Origin: Tritrichomonas musculus
Lineage: Eukaryota; Parabasalia; Tritrichomonadida; Tritrichomonadidae
DNA: 64,000 bases
Reading direction: 5' to 3'
NCBI GenBank assembly: GCA_039105265.1
Contig: JAPFFF010000010.1
Coordinates: forward strand, 4,030,001 to 4,094,000
The position numbers and the translations under genes were made by a program. Positions 17,762 to 26,649 of the stretch are shown here, in pieces. The notes below the pieces were generated by a model, which searched no databases, was not told where the DNA came from, and worked only from the letters and a program-made list of their open reading frames with translations. Within the stretch, counting starts at the first letter, position 1. The number at the start of each line of letters is the position of its first letter.

Positions 17762-18814
17762 TTAAAACTCATAATTATCATTCATATATTCATCTATATT
17801 TTGCCATTCATATGTATCATCATCATCATTATTATTTTGATTAAACCAACCATCATCTATTTCGAGTCCTGGCTTCTTATGAGTCTTTAAATATTGTTGT
17901 CTAGCTTTATTAATTTTCTCTTTTGTCTTCTTATTTTGAACTTTTGGACTTTTGATAACTTTCTTTTTCTTAACAATCTTCTTCTTTTTCTTTCTTCGAA
18001 GAGGAGCTTCTGCAGCTCTACGAGGAGGACTGATAGGAGGAGGCATAGCATCTTGATCAGAATCAGATTCGTTATCAGGAGCTTGTCGAATATCATCTCC
18101 ATCCCAATGTCTTGGCATACCGTCATCTGAATCACTTTCTGGATTACTATCATCTAGATTATCAAAATTATATAGATCATTATCATCTCCTCCAATATTA
18201 TCATCAGAAGAATTAAAATCTGGTATATCATCGAGTCTTCTTTGTTGTTGTTGTTGTTGTCTTCGTCTTTGATTTTGATTTTGAACATTCCAATTTTCAA
18301 TATCATATTCTGTTAAATCTTTATTTTTGACTCTCTGAACTTGTCGACATCTTATTTCGATATTGTTTATTTGAGCTTCTCCTTTTTTGATTTGGATTTT
18401 GACACCTTGTCTTTGATGAAATAATCCTGTGTTATGATCTTTATCTCCAAATAATCCATATATCATTCCAAAAACAGTTATCTTCTTTTTTTTACAAAAT
18501 TCAGCAAAATTATTACAGCTATCAAGAAATAAATCTGCAATTTTCCATTCGTAAGTATCAACAAAAATTCTAATTTTTGGATAGCGCTGAGGTCCATGTC
18601 TTCTGTTTTGAGCTCTTCTTTCTGGAGCTCTGTTTTGAGGATTTCTTTCTGATTCTGGGATTATAAAAACATCATTAGGATTTTTTCCTAAATCTTCTTC
18701 CAAAATTAATTCTGGACACCAAGTAGCTCTATCATCAGAGTCTCTTATTTTATTAACTCCTCTTCGAACATAAAGAGAACTCTCAAGAGGTAAAAAATAT
18801 TTGTCTTTTGGCAT
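17762..18814 (-). CDS. Paralogous family protein with long acidic/basic extension
   Basis: 350 residues. Residues 1-160 carry the family layout (LESSLYVRRGV; a DTYEWKIADLF helix; KITVFGMIYGLFGDKD). After a Gln/Arg run come an acidic region (about 195-255) rich in Asp/Asn, an EAPLR motif like the APLR motifs of the large structural protein at 1-2811, a KKKKKIVKKKK block, and a second acidic end. The extension is disordered. Sharing the APLR motif with a structural protein hints at a common binding or processing event; this is inference. Confidence 0.55.
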   Translation of the reverse strand: MPKDKYFLPLESSLYVRRGVNKIRDSDDRATWCPELILEEDLGKNPNDVFIIPESERNPQNRAPERRAQNRRHGPQRYPKIRIFVDTYEWKIADLFLDSCNNFAEFCKKKKITVFGMIYGLFGDKDHNTGLFHQRQGVKIQIKKGEAQINNIEIRCRQVQRVKNKDLTEYDIENWNVQNQNQRRRQQQQQQRRLDDIPDFNSSDDNIGGDDNDLYNFDNLDDSNPESDSDDGMPRHWDGDDIRQAPDNESDSDQDAMPPPISPPRRAAEAPLRRKKKKKIVKKKKVIKSPKVQNKKTKEKINKARQQYLKTHKKPGLEIDDGWFNQNNNDDDDTYEWQNIDEYMNDNYEF

Positions 18815-18863
18815 AAAAAATTATATTTCAAAAAATTTAAAATAAAAAAATTTAATTGTTTAT

Positions 18864-20441
18864 TTATTTATTAATTTTGAGAAGTCTTTGAGGTAATCGT
18901 TCTTGGGAATTGTTCTTTTTGAACGGAGGCTTTTCTCTAAATATTAATGAACCGACATCTGTATTCACAGCTGGATTTGCATTGCTGGTTAAATAATTTT
19001 TGATCCGAATCTTTCTCTTTCTCTTTTCTTTTATTTCTTCTTCTTCCTCCTCAGATGAAGATTGGGAATTTTGCATAACTATTTTTTGTGCTTCCTTGAC
19101 CACAGGACGAATATTTCCTTGCTGATATTCATGCAGTAATATGAGCTTCTTCTTGATAGAGTCACATTGTTTCTTTACATCATCTGGGACAGGACAAGGT
19201 CTTCTCCAATCTGCAGCATGACGAACTAAATCTGTCACTATTTGTCCGGCTCCTTCAAAAATCCCAGTTAAATTATTTATCCAGTCTTGGAGGTAGATAT
19301 CTCCTTTCAAGGTCCAAAAATTCCTGTCCATGGCTCTCATCTTCTTTTGTCCTTTATAATAGGCCTGTAGTAAATCCTTCCATGCTGTCCTCGTAAATGT
19401 TGACCCAATCCTGACGGGATGGTCTGACTGGATGCTTTCGTCCTTTGAATAACCCAACCAAGCTAAGTCTAATGGGGAAAAAGGTTCAAAAACTACAGGG
19501 TCTATGGTCTGGTCGTCCCTAAGAACTTCCCTGTGAAAGACGATATGGTAGTGGATAATGAACAAAAAGGCCTGGAACATATCCCATCTTCCATTATTAG
19601 AGTTCAAAAATTTCTCTAGTCTTTCTTCGTTGCCAGGTTGAAAAAGACGAAGCCTGTTATCACATTGAGCATTATCTAGAGTCAAGAGTCCAGGGTAAAG
19701 CCTCATAAGATGATCCCAAGGAGCCCAAATATCAAAGTTTGGTTTCGGAATTTTCTCATCGTCAGGGACAACATAGTATCGAGAAAATTTTTGGATAATT
19801 TCATTTGGAGTTGGAACATTTCCAGTTTTTTCTGCTTCTTTCTCTTGGAGTTCATGGATGACCTGGGACATAGTGTTTGCTACATCTTGAGAGATGATAT
19901 TTACAGCATCATTTAAAATTTTGTCGTCTTCGTCATTCTTTTGGACTTCTTGGATGACATTCTCTGAGAGTTCATTAACTTCATTCTGGATCAGATCGGG
20001 CAATTTTTTTGTGATTTCCTGGCTGACTGCTGCTACTGCTGGTTCCATTTCCTCAACATCAGAATCAGATGGAAGATGCTGTGATGGCTGAGAACATTTT
20101 TGTTTCTGCTGATCTGGGACTTTCATTAAAGCATCAAGAAATGGATCTCCATCTTGATCATTTTCTAGATGATTAGATTCATCATCTTCTGGATTGTCAT
20201 AATAAACAGGGGAAGCATGGATTTCTGGAGCTTTCTTAGGTTGAGTAAAATCCTCGAGATGTTCCATAGGATCTTGTTCTTGATCTTGATCTTGATCATT
20301 AGATGTTGCTGATGGAGCAGGAACGCTGATATGGGTACCGGATCGAGCTGATGGAGCTGGTGTTGATGCTGGGTCTATCAACCTTGTTAGGACTCTTCTA
20401 GGCTGGACTGGTCCAAGGATAGATGGTAGTTGTTTTTGCAT
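18864..20441 (-). CDS. Large hypothetical protein, element A
   Basis: 525 residues from the ATG at 20441, chosen because the minus strand just before it reads CTTCATTTTTCATTTT, an initiator-like box; the open frame reaches further to 20555. Residues 1-165 are disordered (Pro, Ser, Asp-Gln repeats). Residues 165-255 are helical with coiled-coil character. Residues 255-440 look like a folded domain with many Trp (DIWAPWDHLMRLYPG, RWDMFQAFLF, LAWLGYSKD, RTAWKDLLQAYY). A basic tail follows. No family is recognised. GC content is higher than in its neighbours. It might be a virion protein or a host-directed factor. Confidence 0.6.
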   Translation of the reverse strand: MQKQLPSILGPVQPRRVLTRLIDPASTPAPSARSGTHISVPAPSATSNDQDQDQEQDPMEHLEDFTQPKKAPEIHASPVYYDNPEDDESNHLENDQDGDPFLDALMKVPDQQKQKCSQPSQHLPSDSDVEEMEPAVAAVSQEITKKLPDLIQNEVNELSENVIQEVQKNDEDDKILNDAVNIISQDVANTMSQVIHELQEKEAEKTGNVPTPNEIIQKFSRYYVVPDDEKIPKPNFDIWAPWDHLMRLYPGLLTLDNAQCDNRLRLFQPGNEERLEKFLNSNNGRWDMFQAFLFIIHYHIVFHREVLRDDQTIDPVVFEPFSPLDLAWLGYSKDESIQSDHPVRIGSTFTRTAWKDLLQAYYKGQKKMRAMDRNFWTLKGDIYLQDWINNLTGIFEGAGQIVTDLVRHAADWRRPCPVPDDVKKQCDSIKKKLILLHEYQQGNIRPVVKEAQKIVMQNSQSSSEEEEEEIKEKRKRKIRIKNYLTSNANPAVNTDVGSLIFREKPPFKKNNSQERLPQRLLKINK

Positions 20442-20550
20442 TCGAGCAAAATGAAAAATGAAGTCAAATCTCGGTGATGTGCTTCGATAAGATAATTTGA
20501 GAGGACGCTCACTTTTTGTGAAGAAAGACTGAGGCAAAGCTCCGGTAGCT

Positions 20551-20720
20551 GTCAAAAAAGTAAGAATTTTGCCTCAACTCGGATAAAAATTTTTGCCTCA
20601 GCAAATGTGCATAGAAAAAGTAAGAATTTTGCCTCAACTCGGATAAAAATTTTTGCCTCAGCAAATGTGCATAGAAAAAGTAAGAATTTTTGCCTCAACT
20701 CAGATAAAAATTTTTGCCTA
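20551..20720 (+). repeat. 63-bp repeat, about 3 copies
   Basis: Three copies (period about 63) of a block with AAAAAGTAAGAATTTTGCC and TTTTTGCCTCAGCAAATG. The AAAAAGTAAGAATTT part recurs upstream of small genes at 5445, 21155, 21231, 22164 and 23174. Confidence 0.85.
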
Positions 20721-21125
20721 TGCGAATTCAATAGGCTCCTTCAAAAAGCCGAATTCAATAGGCTCCTTCAAAAAGCCGAATTCAATAAGCTCCTTCAAAA
20801 ACTGAGATTCAGAGGGATGACTCAAAAAGCCGAATTCAGAGGGATGACTCAAAAAGCCGAATTCAATAAGCTCTATCAAAAAGCCGAATTCAATAAGTTC
20901 ATTCAAAAAGCCGAATTCAATAAGTTCATTCAAAAAGCCGAATTCAATAAGTTCATTCAAAAAGCCGAATTCAATAAGCTCTATCAAAAACTGAGATTCA
21001 GAGGGATGACTCAAAAAGCCGAATTCAATAAGTTCATTCAAAAAGCCGAATTCAATAAGTTCATTCAAAAAGCCGAATTCAATAGGCCCAATCAAAAACT
21101 GAGATTCAGAGGGATGTCTCAAAAA
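20720..21125 (+). repeat. 27-bp mosaic tandem array 1
   Basis: About fifteen units. Each has a constant part TCAAAAAGCCGAATTCA (or a CTGAGATTCA variant) and a 10-base part drawn from a small set, such as ATAAGCTCCT, GAGGGATGAC, ATAAGTTCAT. The period is a multiple of three and lacks stops, so frames stay open on both strands; I do not take these as genes. Confidence 0.9.
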
Positions 21126-21152
21126 GCTCGCAGCCGGCTTATGATTAGGCAT

Positions 21153-21312
21153 CAAAAAAGTAAGAATTTCTGCCCCTCAGAAAAAGTTCATCAGTCAAGA
21201 CCAAAGCAAAGCTCCGGTAGCATTGTCAAAAAAGTAAGAATTTCTGCCCCTCAAAAAGTGGACGTGCCCTGTCAGGACATATCACCACTTCATCACTTCA
21301 TTTTTATTTCGA
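21153..21312 (+). promoter_or_regulatory. Cassette leader of small gene 1
   Basis: Two copies of AAAAAGTAAGAATTTCTGCC, then a GTGGACGTGCCCTGTCAGG block and a CATCACTTCATTTTT initiator-like box just before the ATG. The same order of blocks precedes the genes at 22251 and 23258 (leaders 22160-22250 and 23168-23257; the GTGGACGTGCC block is absent from the second). Confidence 0.65.
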
Positions 21313-21579
21313 ATGTCTAGAACAAAGTTCCCAGGAAGCCTTGTTATGAAATACGAATCTGAATGCAATAAAGAACTTAGAAATCTCTTCCCAGACGGCA
21401 TCGAATTCAAAGACTTTTTAGACCTCGCTTACTATGTTTCTTTACGAACCAACAGACCATTATCAAGAGAAGACAAAAGGTCTAATTACTATCTCAATGT
21501 CTGGTTCTATATGAATGACGACGTTTCTATTGATGCAGCTAAAGAATACATCAAAGAACAAGAACAAAAAGGTAATTAA
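21313..21579 (+). CDS. Cassette small protein 1
   Basis: 88 residues, with a mixed charged composition and Trp/Tyr (NYYLNVWFYMND). Codon and base composition are clearly richer in GC than the spacer, and the reading frame starts right after the cassette leader and ends with TAATTAATAAAC, so I take it as real. No similarity to the other two cassette genes at residue level that I can see. Function unknown; position at the element end among expanded repeats suggests an accessory, host-directed gene. Confidence 0.6.
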   Translation: MSRTKFPGSLVMKYESECNKELRNLFPDGIEFKDFLDLAYYVSLRTNRPLSREDKRSNYYLNVWFYMNDDVSIDAAKEYIKEQEQKGN

Positions 21580-21659
21580 TAAACATTTCTTTTTTTTATT
21601 TTTTTTTTTTTATTTATTTATTTTTTTCTTTTTAGTCTTTTAATCTATTTGAGTATATA

Positions 21660-22110
21660 ATTCAATAAGCTATATCAAAAACTGAGATTCAATAGGCTCT
21701 ATCAAAAAGCCGAATTCAATGAGCTCCTTCAAAAAGCCGAATTCAGAGGGATGCCTCAAAAAGCCGAATTCAATGAGCCTTATCAAAAAGCCGAATTCAG
21801 AGAGCTGACTCAAAAAGCCGAATTCAATGAGCTCCTTCAAAAAGCCGAATTCAGAGAGCTGACTCAAAAAGCCGAATTCAATGAGCCTTATCAAAAAGCC
21901 GAATTCAGAGAGCTGACTCAAAAAGCCGAATTCAATGAGCTCCTTCAAAAAGCCGAATTCAGAGGGATGCCTCAAAAAGCCGAATTCAATAAGCTCCTTC
22001 AAAAAGCCGAATTCAGAGAGCCTTATCAAAAAGCCGAATTCAGAGAGATGTCTCAAAAACTGAGATTCAATGAGCTCTATCAAAAAGCCGAATTCAGAGT
22101 GATGTTTCAA
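21660..22110 (+). repeat. 27-bp mosaic tandem array 2
   Basis: About sixteen units of the same design as array 1, with variable parts ATGAGCTCCT, GAGGGATGCC, ATGAGCCTTA, GAGAGCTGAC in changing order. The order looks shuffled, as expected from unequal exchange or gene conversion. Confidence 0.9.
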
Positions 22111-22250
22111 AAAAGTTCAACGGCCAGATTGAGCCTCAAAAAGCTCCCCGGGAAATACCAAAAAAGTAAGAATTTCTGCCCCCTCAAAAAGTGAATAAGG
22201 CAAGGTTAACGGCTTCTTCAGCTCATCACTTCATTTCGATTTCAAACACG

Positions 22251-22514
22251 ATGTCAACCTGGAGAACAGAAGCCGCAGTTGATGGATTCGATAAAACATA
22301 CGCATCTTACATCGATTTACGAAACGCTATACTCGCAGATAACGACGCATACGAAAATCAAATTAACATCTATACAGCGATTCAAAATCCTACAGACGAA
22401 CAAAGCTACGAACTATTCAATCTTGTACAGCGCTACGATGAAAATTTAATATACATACAGAATCTCAACGACGATATTCGTGAGATGAATCAATATTTAA
22501 TACAGCATGAATAA
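22251..22514 (+). CDS. Cassette small protein 2
   Basis: 87 residues from the ATG after a CATCACTTCATTTCG box; an earlier in-frame ATG at 22191 lies in the leader and is less likely. Acidic and helical, with many Asn, Asp, Tyr (a helical hairpin is likely: residues 20-50 and 55-85). Stop GAATAAACATTT resembles that of the other cassettes. Not recognised. Confidence 0.6.
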   Translation: MSTWRTEAAVDGFDKTYASYIDLRNAILADNDAYENQINIYTAIQNPTDEQSYELFNLVQRYDENLIYIQNLNDDIREMNQYLIQHE

Positions 22515-22564
22515 ACATTTAATATTTTAAATACTTCTTTTTAATTTTTTTCTTTTAGTCTTTT

Positions 22565-23168
22565 AATTTTTTGAGAAGGCCTATAGAAAAAAGGCTTATC
22601 ACATTCAGAAGAGGCTCAGAACTTCGATTATCAGTTTGAGAGGAAGCTCAGAACTTCGATTATCACATTCAGAGGAAGCTCAGAACTTCGATTATCACAT
22701 TCAGAGGAAGCTCAGAACTTCGATTATCAATTTGAGAGGAAGTTCAGAATTTCGCTTATCAATTTGAGAGGAAGCTCAGAACTTCGATTATCAGTTTGAG
22801 AGGAAGCTCAGAATTTCGCTTATCACATTCAGAGGAAGCTCAGAACTTCGATTATCAATTTGAGAGGATGGTCTCAAATGCATTCAAATCTCTGCGTCTT
22901 CGTCAAAGAGGAATAGGCGCCTTCTTAAAAAGCTCAACGGCCAGATTGACTCTCAATTTCTTGGTCGGGCAAATACCTATTCAATTTCTTGGCCGGACAA
23001 TTACCTTCTCAATAAGCTCAAAGGCCAGATTGACTCTCAATTTCTTGGCCGGACAATTACCTATTCAAAAAGCTCAACGGCCAGATTGACTCTCAATTTC
23101 TTGGCCGGACAATTACCTATTCAAAAAGCTCAATGACCAGATTGACTCTCAATTTCTTGGCCGGTAAG
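22565..23168 (+). repeat. 32-bp array and GGCCAGATTGACTCTC repeat block
   Basis: From about 22600 to 22870 a 32-base unit (AGGAAGCTCAGAACTTCGAT plus TATCACATTC or TATCAATTTG) is repeated about nine times. From about 22925 a second unit of roughly 55 bases with GGCCAGATTGACTCTCAATT and CTTGGCCGGACAATTACC follows in four copies. No gene is taken from this stretch. Confidence 0.85.
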
Positions 23169-23257
23169 TTGTCAAAAAAGTAAGAATTTCTGCCCCCTCA
23201 AAAAGTGGACGTGCCCTGTCAGGTCATATCATCAGCTCATCACTTCATTTATTTAAA

Positions 23258-23506
23258 ATGAACACTCAAGCACCATACATGGATTGGTATCCAAATGCTA
23301 AAAGCCTTGTTCGTAGAGGAATCTTCACACCGCAAGAAGCATTACGTTCTGCAAAGATTTATGCTAAGCAATCACTCGACATGGTCAACGAGCTCATACG
23401 AGAAAATTGGGATCAAAAAGAGCTTTATTTAGATTCCTTCGAATTAGCTCAAAAGAGATTCTTCTCTATATTAGAGCTTGAAGCAAAGAATCATCAATTT
23501 CCTTAA
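23258..23506 (+). CDS. Cassette small protein 3
   Basis: 82 residues, helical, with MDWYPNAKSLVRRGIFTPQEALRSAKIYAKQ at the start (written here in two parts by sense: a Trp/Tyr N-terminus and a basic helix) and an amphipathic C-terminal helix. It follows a full cassette leader and ends CCTTAATAAACATTT. Weakly similar in style to the small gene at 13783. Function unknown. Confidence 0.6.
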   Translation: MNTQAPYMDWYPNAKSLVRRGIFTPQEALRSAKIYAKQSLDMVNELIRENWDQKELYLDSFELAQKRFFSILELEAKNHQFP

Positions 23507-23559
23507 TAAACATTTCTTTTTTTAATTCTTTTTTTATTTTTTTTCTTTTTAGTCTTTTA

Positions 23560-24371
23560 ATCTTTTGACAGCTTTAAGAGAAGGCTATGAATTGTTTGAT
23601 AGAGTCGACTCAAAAAGTTCATAGGCGACCAGATAACCTCTCAAAAAGTTCATAAGCGGCCAGATATAGATTCTTGCTTTATAGCTGAGTATCTAATGCT
23701 AAAAGTAACAATGACCAGATAGCCTCTCAAAAAGTTCATAAGCGGCGAAATAGCCTCTCAAAAAGTTCATAGGCGACCAGATAGACTCTCAAAAAGTCGA
23801 CTGCTATAGATTTCAGCCTAGTATAAAGCTCATATAGAGCATAGGCTCGATTTCTTAGTAGGGCCAAATACCTTCTCAAAAAGTTCGATGGCCAGATTGA
23901 CTCTCAATTTTTTGGTCGGCCATATAACTATTCAATCTCTTGGTCGAACAAATACCTTCTCAAAAAGTTCAATGACCAGATTGACTCTGAATTTCTTGGT
24001 CGGACAAATACCTTCTCAATTTCTTAAATGGCCAGATACCTTCTCAATCTCTTGGCCAGACAGATACCTTCTCAAAAAGTTCGATGACCTAATACCTTCT
24101 CAATCTCTTAAATGGCTAAATTACCTCTCACTCCCTTCAGGAGGGCCAGCTAAGCTGTCAATCTCTTGGCCGGACAGATATCTATTGAATTATCTGGCTG
24201 GACAGATACCTTCTCAAAAAGTTCAAACACCAAATTACCTCTCACTCCCTTCAGGAGGGCCAGCTAAGCTGTCAATCTCTTGGCCGGACAAATACCTATT
24301 GAATTATCTGGCCGGACAAGTAAGCTCTCAAAAAGTTCGGTGACCTTATATCTATTCAAAAAGTCGTTTCT
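23560..24371 (+). repeat. Degenerate repeats at the right end of element A
   Basis: No gene. Loosely repeated pieces: CTCAAAAAGTTCATAAGCGG, CTTCTCAATCTCTTGGCCGG, ACTCCCTTCAGGAGGGCC (twice, with a short inverted repeat CCCTTCAGGAGGG), GAATTATCTGGCCGGACA. They continue the repeat style of the cassettes up to the terminal repeat. Confidence 0.75.
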
Positions 24372-24444
24372 GGCCGATAAATGGAGGGATGTTTTAACGG
24401 ACCCGAAGGGACGTTAAAAAATCACGCCATTTATATATACTACT
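24372..24444 (-). repeat. Right terminal repeat of element A
   Basis: Read inward on the minus strand it starts AGTAGTATATATAAATGGCG. It contains an imperfect hairpin at 24396-24415 (AACG ... CGTT arms, CGAA loop, TTCG on the other strand). Ends of elements B and B1 hold similar hairpins. The matching left end lies outside the window. Confidence 0.75.
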
Positions 24445-24688
24445 TATAATTATCTTTTTCAGAATTATTTTGATCATGCTTGATAAGATCTAGTAATATT
24501 TCATTTCGTTCGGCTTCATTTGGAATAACTACTTCTCTTTGCTTGTTCAACTCATTTTTTAAGGTATGTATCTGATTAATTGCAGCGGTCAACTTGTTAT
24601 GCTCAAGATTTTGAGATCTTGTATCCTTTAAAAGTTCTTTTTGCTTTTTTCTTTCCTCTCTTGCCAGGAGTAGCTGTTGGTTGTTCAT
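24445..24688 (-). pseudogene. Coiled-coil ORF cut by the end of element A, probably host
   Basis: An 80-residue N-terminal part of a Gln/Lys/Glu-rich coiled-coil protein (MNNQQLLLAREERKKQ). The frame runs straight into the AGTAGT end of element A, which supplies the stop. Upstream of the ATG the minus strand reads GACAAATCAAAAAATACATA, an initiator-like leader. Most likely element A inserted into this gene; the gene could be host or belong to an older element. The remainder would lie left of element A. Confidence 0.5.
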
Positions 24689-25605
24689 TATATGTATTTT
24701 TTGATTTGTCAGATTTATATTTTAAAAGGAAAAATTCATTCCTACGATACGATTTTTACAATATTGCAGATAAATACTAAGTTCAATATATTAATGAACA
24801 TATTTTATTAGCGTCCTAAAATTTTCTGCCATTTTAAAAATAAACTAAAAATAATTTTTAGCACGTTATTATTGCTTTCAAAAAGTTTTTTTTTCTTAAC
24901 AAATTTTAAAACTATTTTATTTCATTTTGTATTCATTTATAAACTTTTTTAACAATACTATGTTATGATATGCAAGCAAAAAAATATGGTAAAAATGATT
25001 TGTTCTATCTTTCTTATAAGGTTGAAGCAAAAACTTAGACATTTCATTCTATTTTAAATCTCATGATTTTAAAACGCGGCATCAAATGAATTACATTTTT
25101 TTTATTAATATAAATTCTTTTGATTTTTCTAACTATAAACTTTAAATAAAAAAAATCAAATCTCATAAGAATTTGCATTTCATGATAGAAAGAATCATTT
25201 TTCTCATATTTTGGTAAAAAATGATAAAAAATGAAAAAGCATTTTTTTAATATATTCATATTATTTTATTATTTTTTATAATAATAAATAAATATAATTC
25301 AACATAGAATTAATATTGAAAAGGAGGCGATGCGAGGCCTAAAAGAGACCGAAAAGAACGGCACTAATAAAAAAAAAATTCATTGACAAAATGCGTTTTG
25401 CCATAAACGAATTAATATTTATATGAACTGGTATGATAAACATACGATTCATATATCATAGTCATACAATATATATTCGAATCAATGTTAACTCCTGTGC
25501 CGAATGTGCTATAATAATAAAAAAAAAATTTTTTTAACAATCACTTCTCAATGCTGAAGCAATATTATAAACTTTTATTAATAATTATATGTATAGAATT
25601 GGTAT
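24689..25605. other. AT-rich spacer, no gene seen
   Basis: Very AT-rich with long A and T runs and no credible gene. A GC-richer patch (GGAGGCGATGCGAGGCC at about 25324) stands out and may be a worn element end, but I cannot match it to any terminal repeat in the window. Confidence 0.6.
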
Positions 25606-25659
25606 ATGTATATATTTGTATATAAATTTATTTTAAAAATTCATTGCATAGTTTTTGTG

Positions 25660-26110
25660 GTACCTCTAATAGCTATTAAATTTAAATATAGACATTATGA
25701 CAAAAATAACAAAGAGCAGTATAACGAACCACATGGGAAATGCGATTTTGCGGATATCATGAATGTTGGCTTTGAGCCATTTCAAAATTACCCGAACAAT
25801 TATATGGACATCACTGATGACAATGTTGAAGGAAAATGGATGAAAGAAATTAAATTTGAGAATGTATGGGATAGACACAGTTGCAAAGTGTATTCATCAA
25901 TAGCTGAAGAGACAAGCAAGGGATATGTTGGAAATAGTTATCAAAACTTCTAGCCGATAAAATATTTCAAATTGAATTCTACTGACCAAACATTTTGGAT
26001 TGAATTTTATAGTGGTCGTAATTATAAAATGCCTGTGAAATTACCAGTTAGTGAAAGTTTTATGATTGAAATGCAGATGATGAATCATCAGAAGTTGTTA
26101 TATATATAAA
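25660..26110 (+). pseudogene. Structural protein 3' part (relative of 41435), element E
   Basis: Encodes a stretch clearly related to the C-terminal half of the element C gene at 41435: KFEN[VI]WDR[HQ]SCK[VI]YSSI and YFKLNS-x-DQ-x-FWI-x-FYS, LP-x-x-[ED]SF-x-IEMQ. In both elements the integrase gene follows directly. It is broken. Confidence 0.7.
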
Positions 26111-26257
26111 ATGACTTTCAAATCAATTGAAGATTTATATAATCGTTTTCCGTGGCGAACACCATCAAAATTTGTACCACTAGCGAAAAGATATGGATTT
26201 AATGAAAAGGAAGCAAGAGAATATTTGAAAAATAATATCATTTATGATAGCAACACA
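26111..26257 (+). pseudogene. Integrase N-terminal part, element E
   Basis: Begins MTFKSIEDLYNRFPW and corresponds to the N-terminal 45 residues of Maverick integrases (compare 42443 in C). Bases 26162-26242 are identical to the reverse complement of the right edge of the window (element D integrase). Only the first part of the gene is present. Confidence 0.75.
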
Positions 26258-26270
26258 TGAAACATCACCA

Positions 26271-26603
26271 ACAGCTCTGACATCGAGGTTATACATTAAA
26301 ATTTCCTTGGGTGGTCATATGATAAGTTTTCAAGATGATTATCAAGTTTGTCTCCATTAATATGATATACAAGCTTTTTATTATTAGGATTGGGTATAAA
26401 CTGATGAGCTATCAATCGATGTTTTAAACACTTCTTTCCATTCAAATTTAGAATTATTCCATCTTGTGTTTTATTCACACCCTAATTCATTTTCTTTGTG
26501 TGCTTATTTCTGATATCATATGGGTATTGTGTCATTATTTCATAATCATTTTCGAAACCAATCAATGGAACATATTCGGCTGAGGTTGAAGTTGAGGTTG
26601 TCA
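26271..26603 (-). pseudogene. NUMOD4/HNH endonuclease-like gene, degraded, element E
   Basis: Reads YVPLIGFENDYEIM (NUMOD4-like start), then LKHRLIAHQFIPNPNNK and YHINGDKLDNHLENL (HNH core). The intact relative is at 39292 in element C, also close to a terminal repeat. HNH endonucleases of this kind are found in homing elements and large DNA viruses. The gene is broken. Confidence 0.65.
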
Positions 26604-26649
26604 TTTATGTATTGATAAAAAATTAAAAAATAAAAAATTTTGGTCAATT

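Larger units (their letters stand above)
1..24444. mobile_element. Maverick/Polinton element A, left end outside window
   Basis: A virus-like DNA element of the Maverick/Polinton type. Seen: packaging ATPase (3681), double-jelly-roll-type major capsid protein (7072), pVI-like peptide (6996, minus), fibre (11175, minus), protein-primed polymerase part (11359), basic core-like peptide (2851) and about fifteen small genes. The right end is placed at 24444, where the sequence ends in ACTACT, the complement of the AGTAGT start used by the other elements here. No integrase or protease is visible, so these may lie left of the window or be lost. It is broken: polymerase and fibre are incomplete, with about one rearrangement. 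Its genes share little close similarity with those of C and D, so it is a separate lineage. Confidence 0.8.

Noticed and set aside
20607-21320. Long open frames on both strands across 27-bp array 1 (also 20718-21155 minus)
   Set aside because: A 27-base period without stop words stays open by itself in several frames on both strands; no leader or natural end belongs to them.
20720-22110. CRISPR-like appearance of the 27-bp arrays
   Set aside because: The variable part is 10 bases and comes from a small set of words that recur; no Cas genes; eukaryotic setting.
21670-22194. Open frames on both strands across array 2
   Set aside because: Same reason as array 1; peptides are pure repeats of KAEFNE or ELIEFGFL.
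22796-24343. Frames such as 22796-23089 and 23888-24343
   Set aside because: They only translate the repeat units and lie in opposite or shifted frames to the cassette genes.
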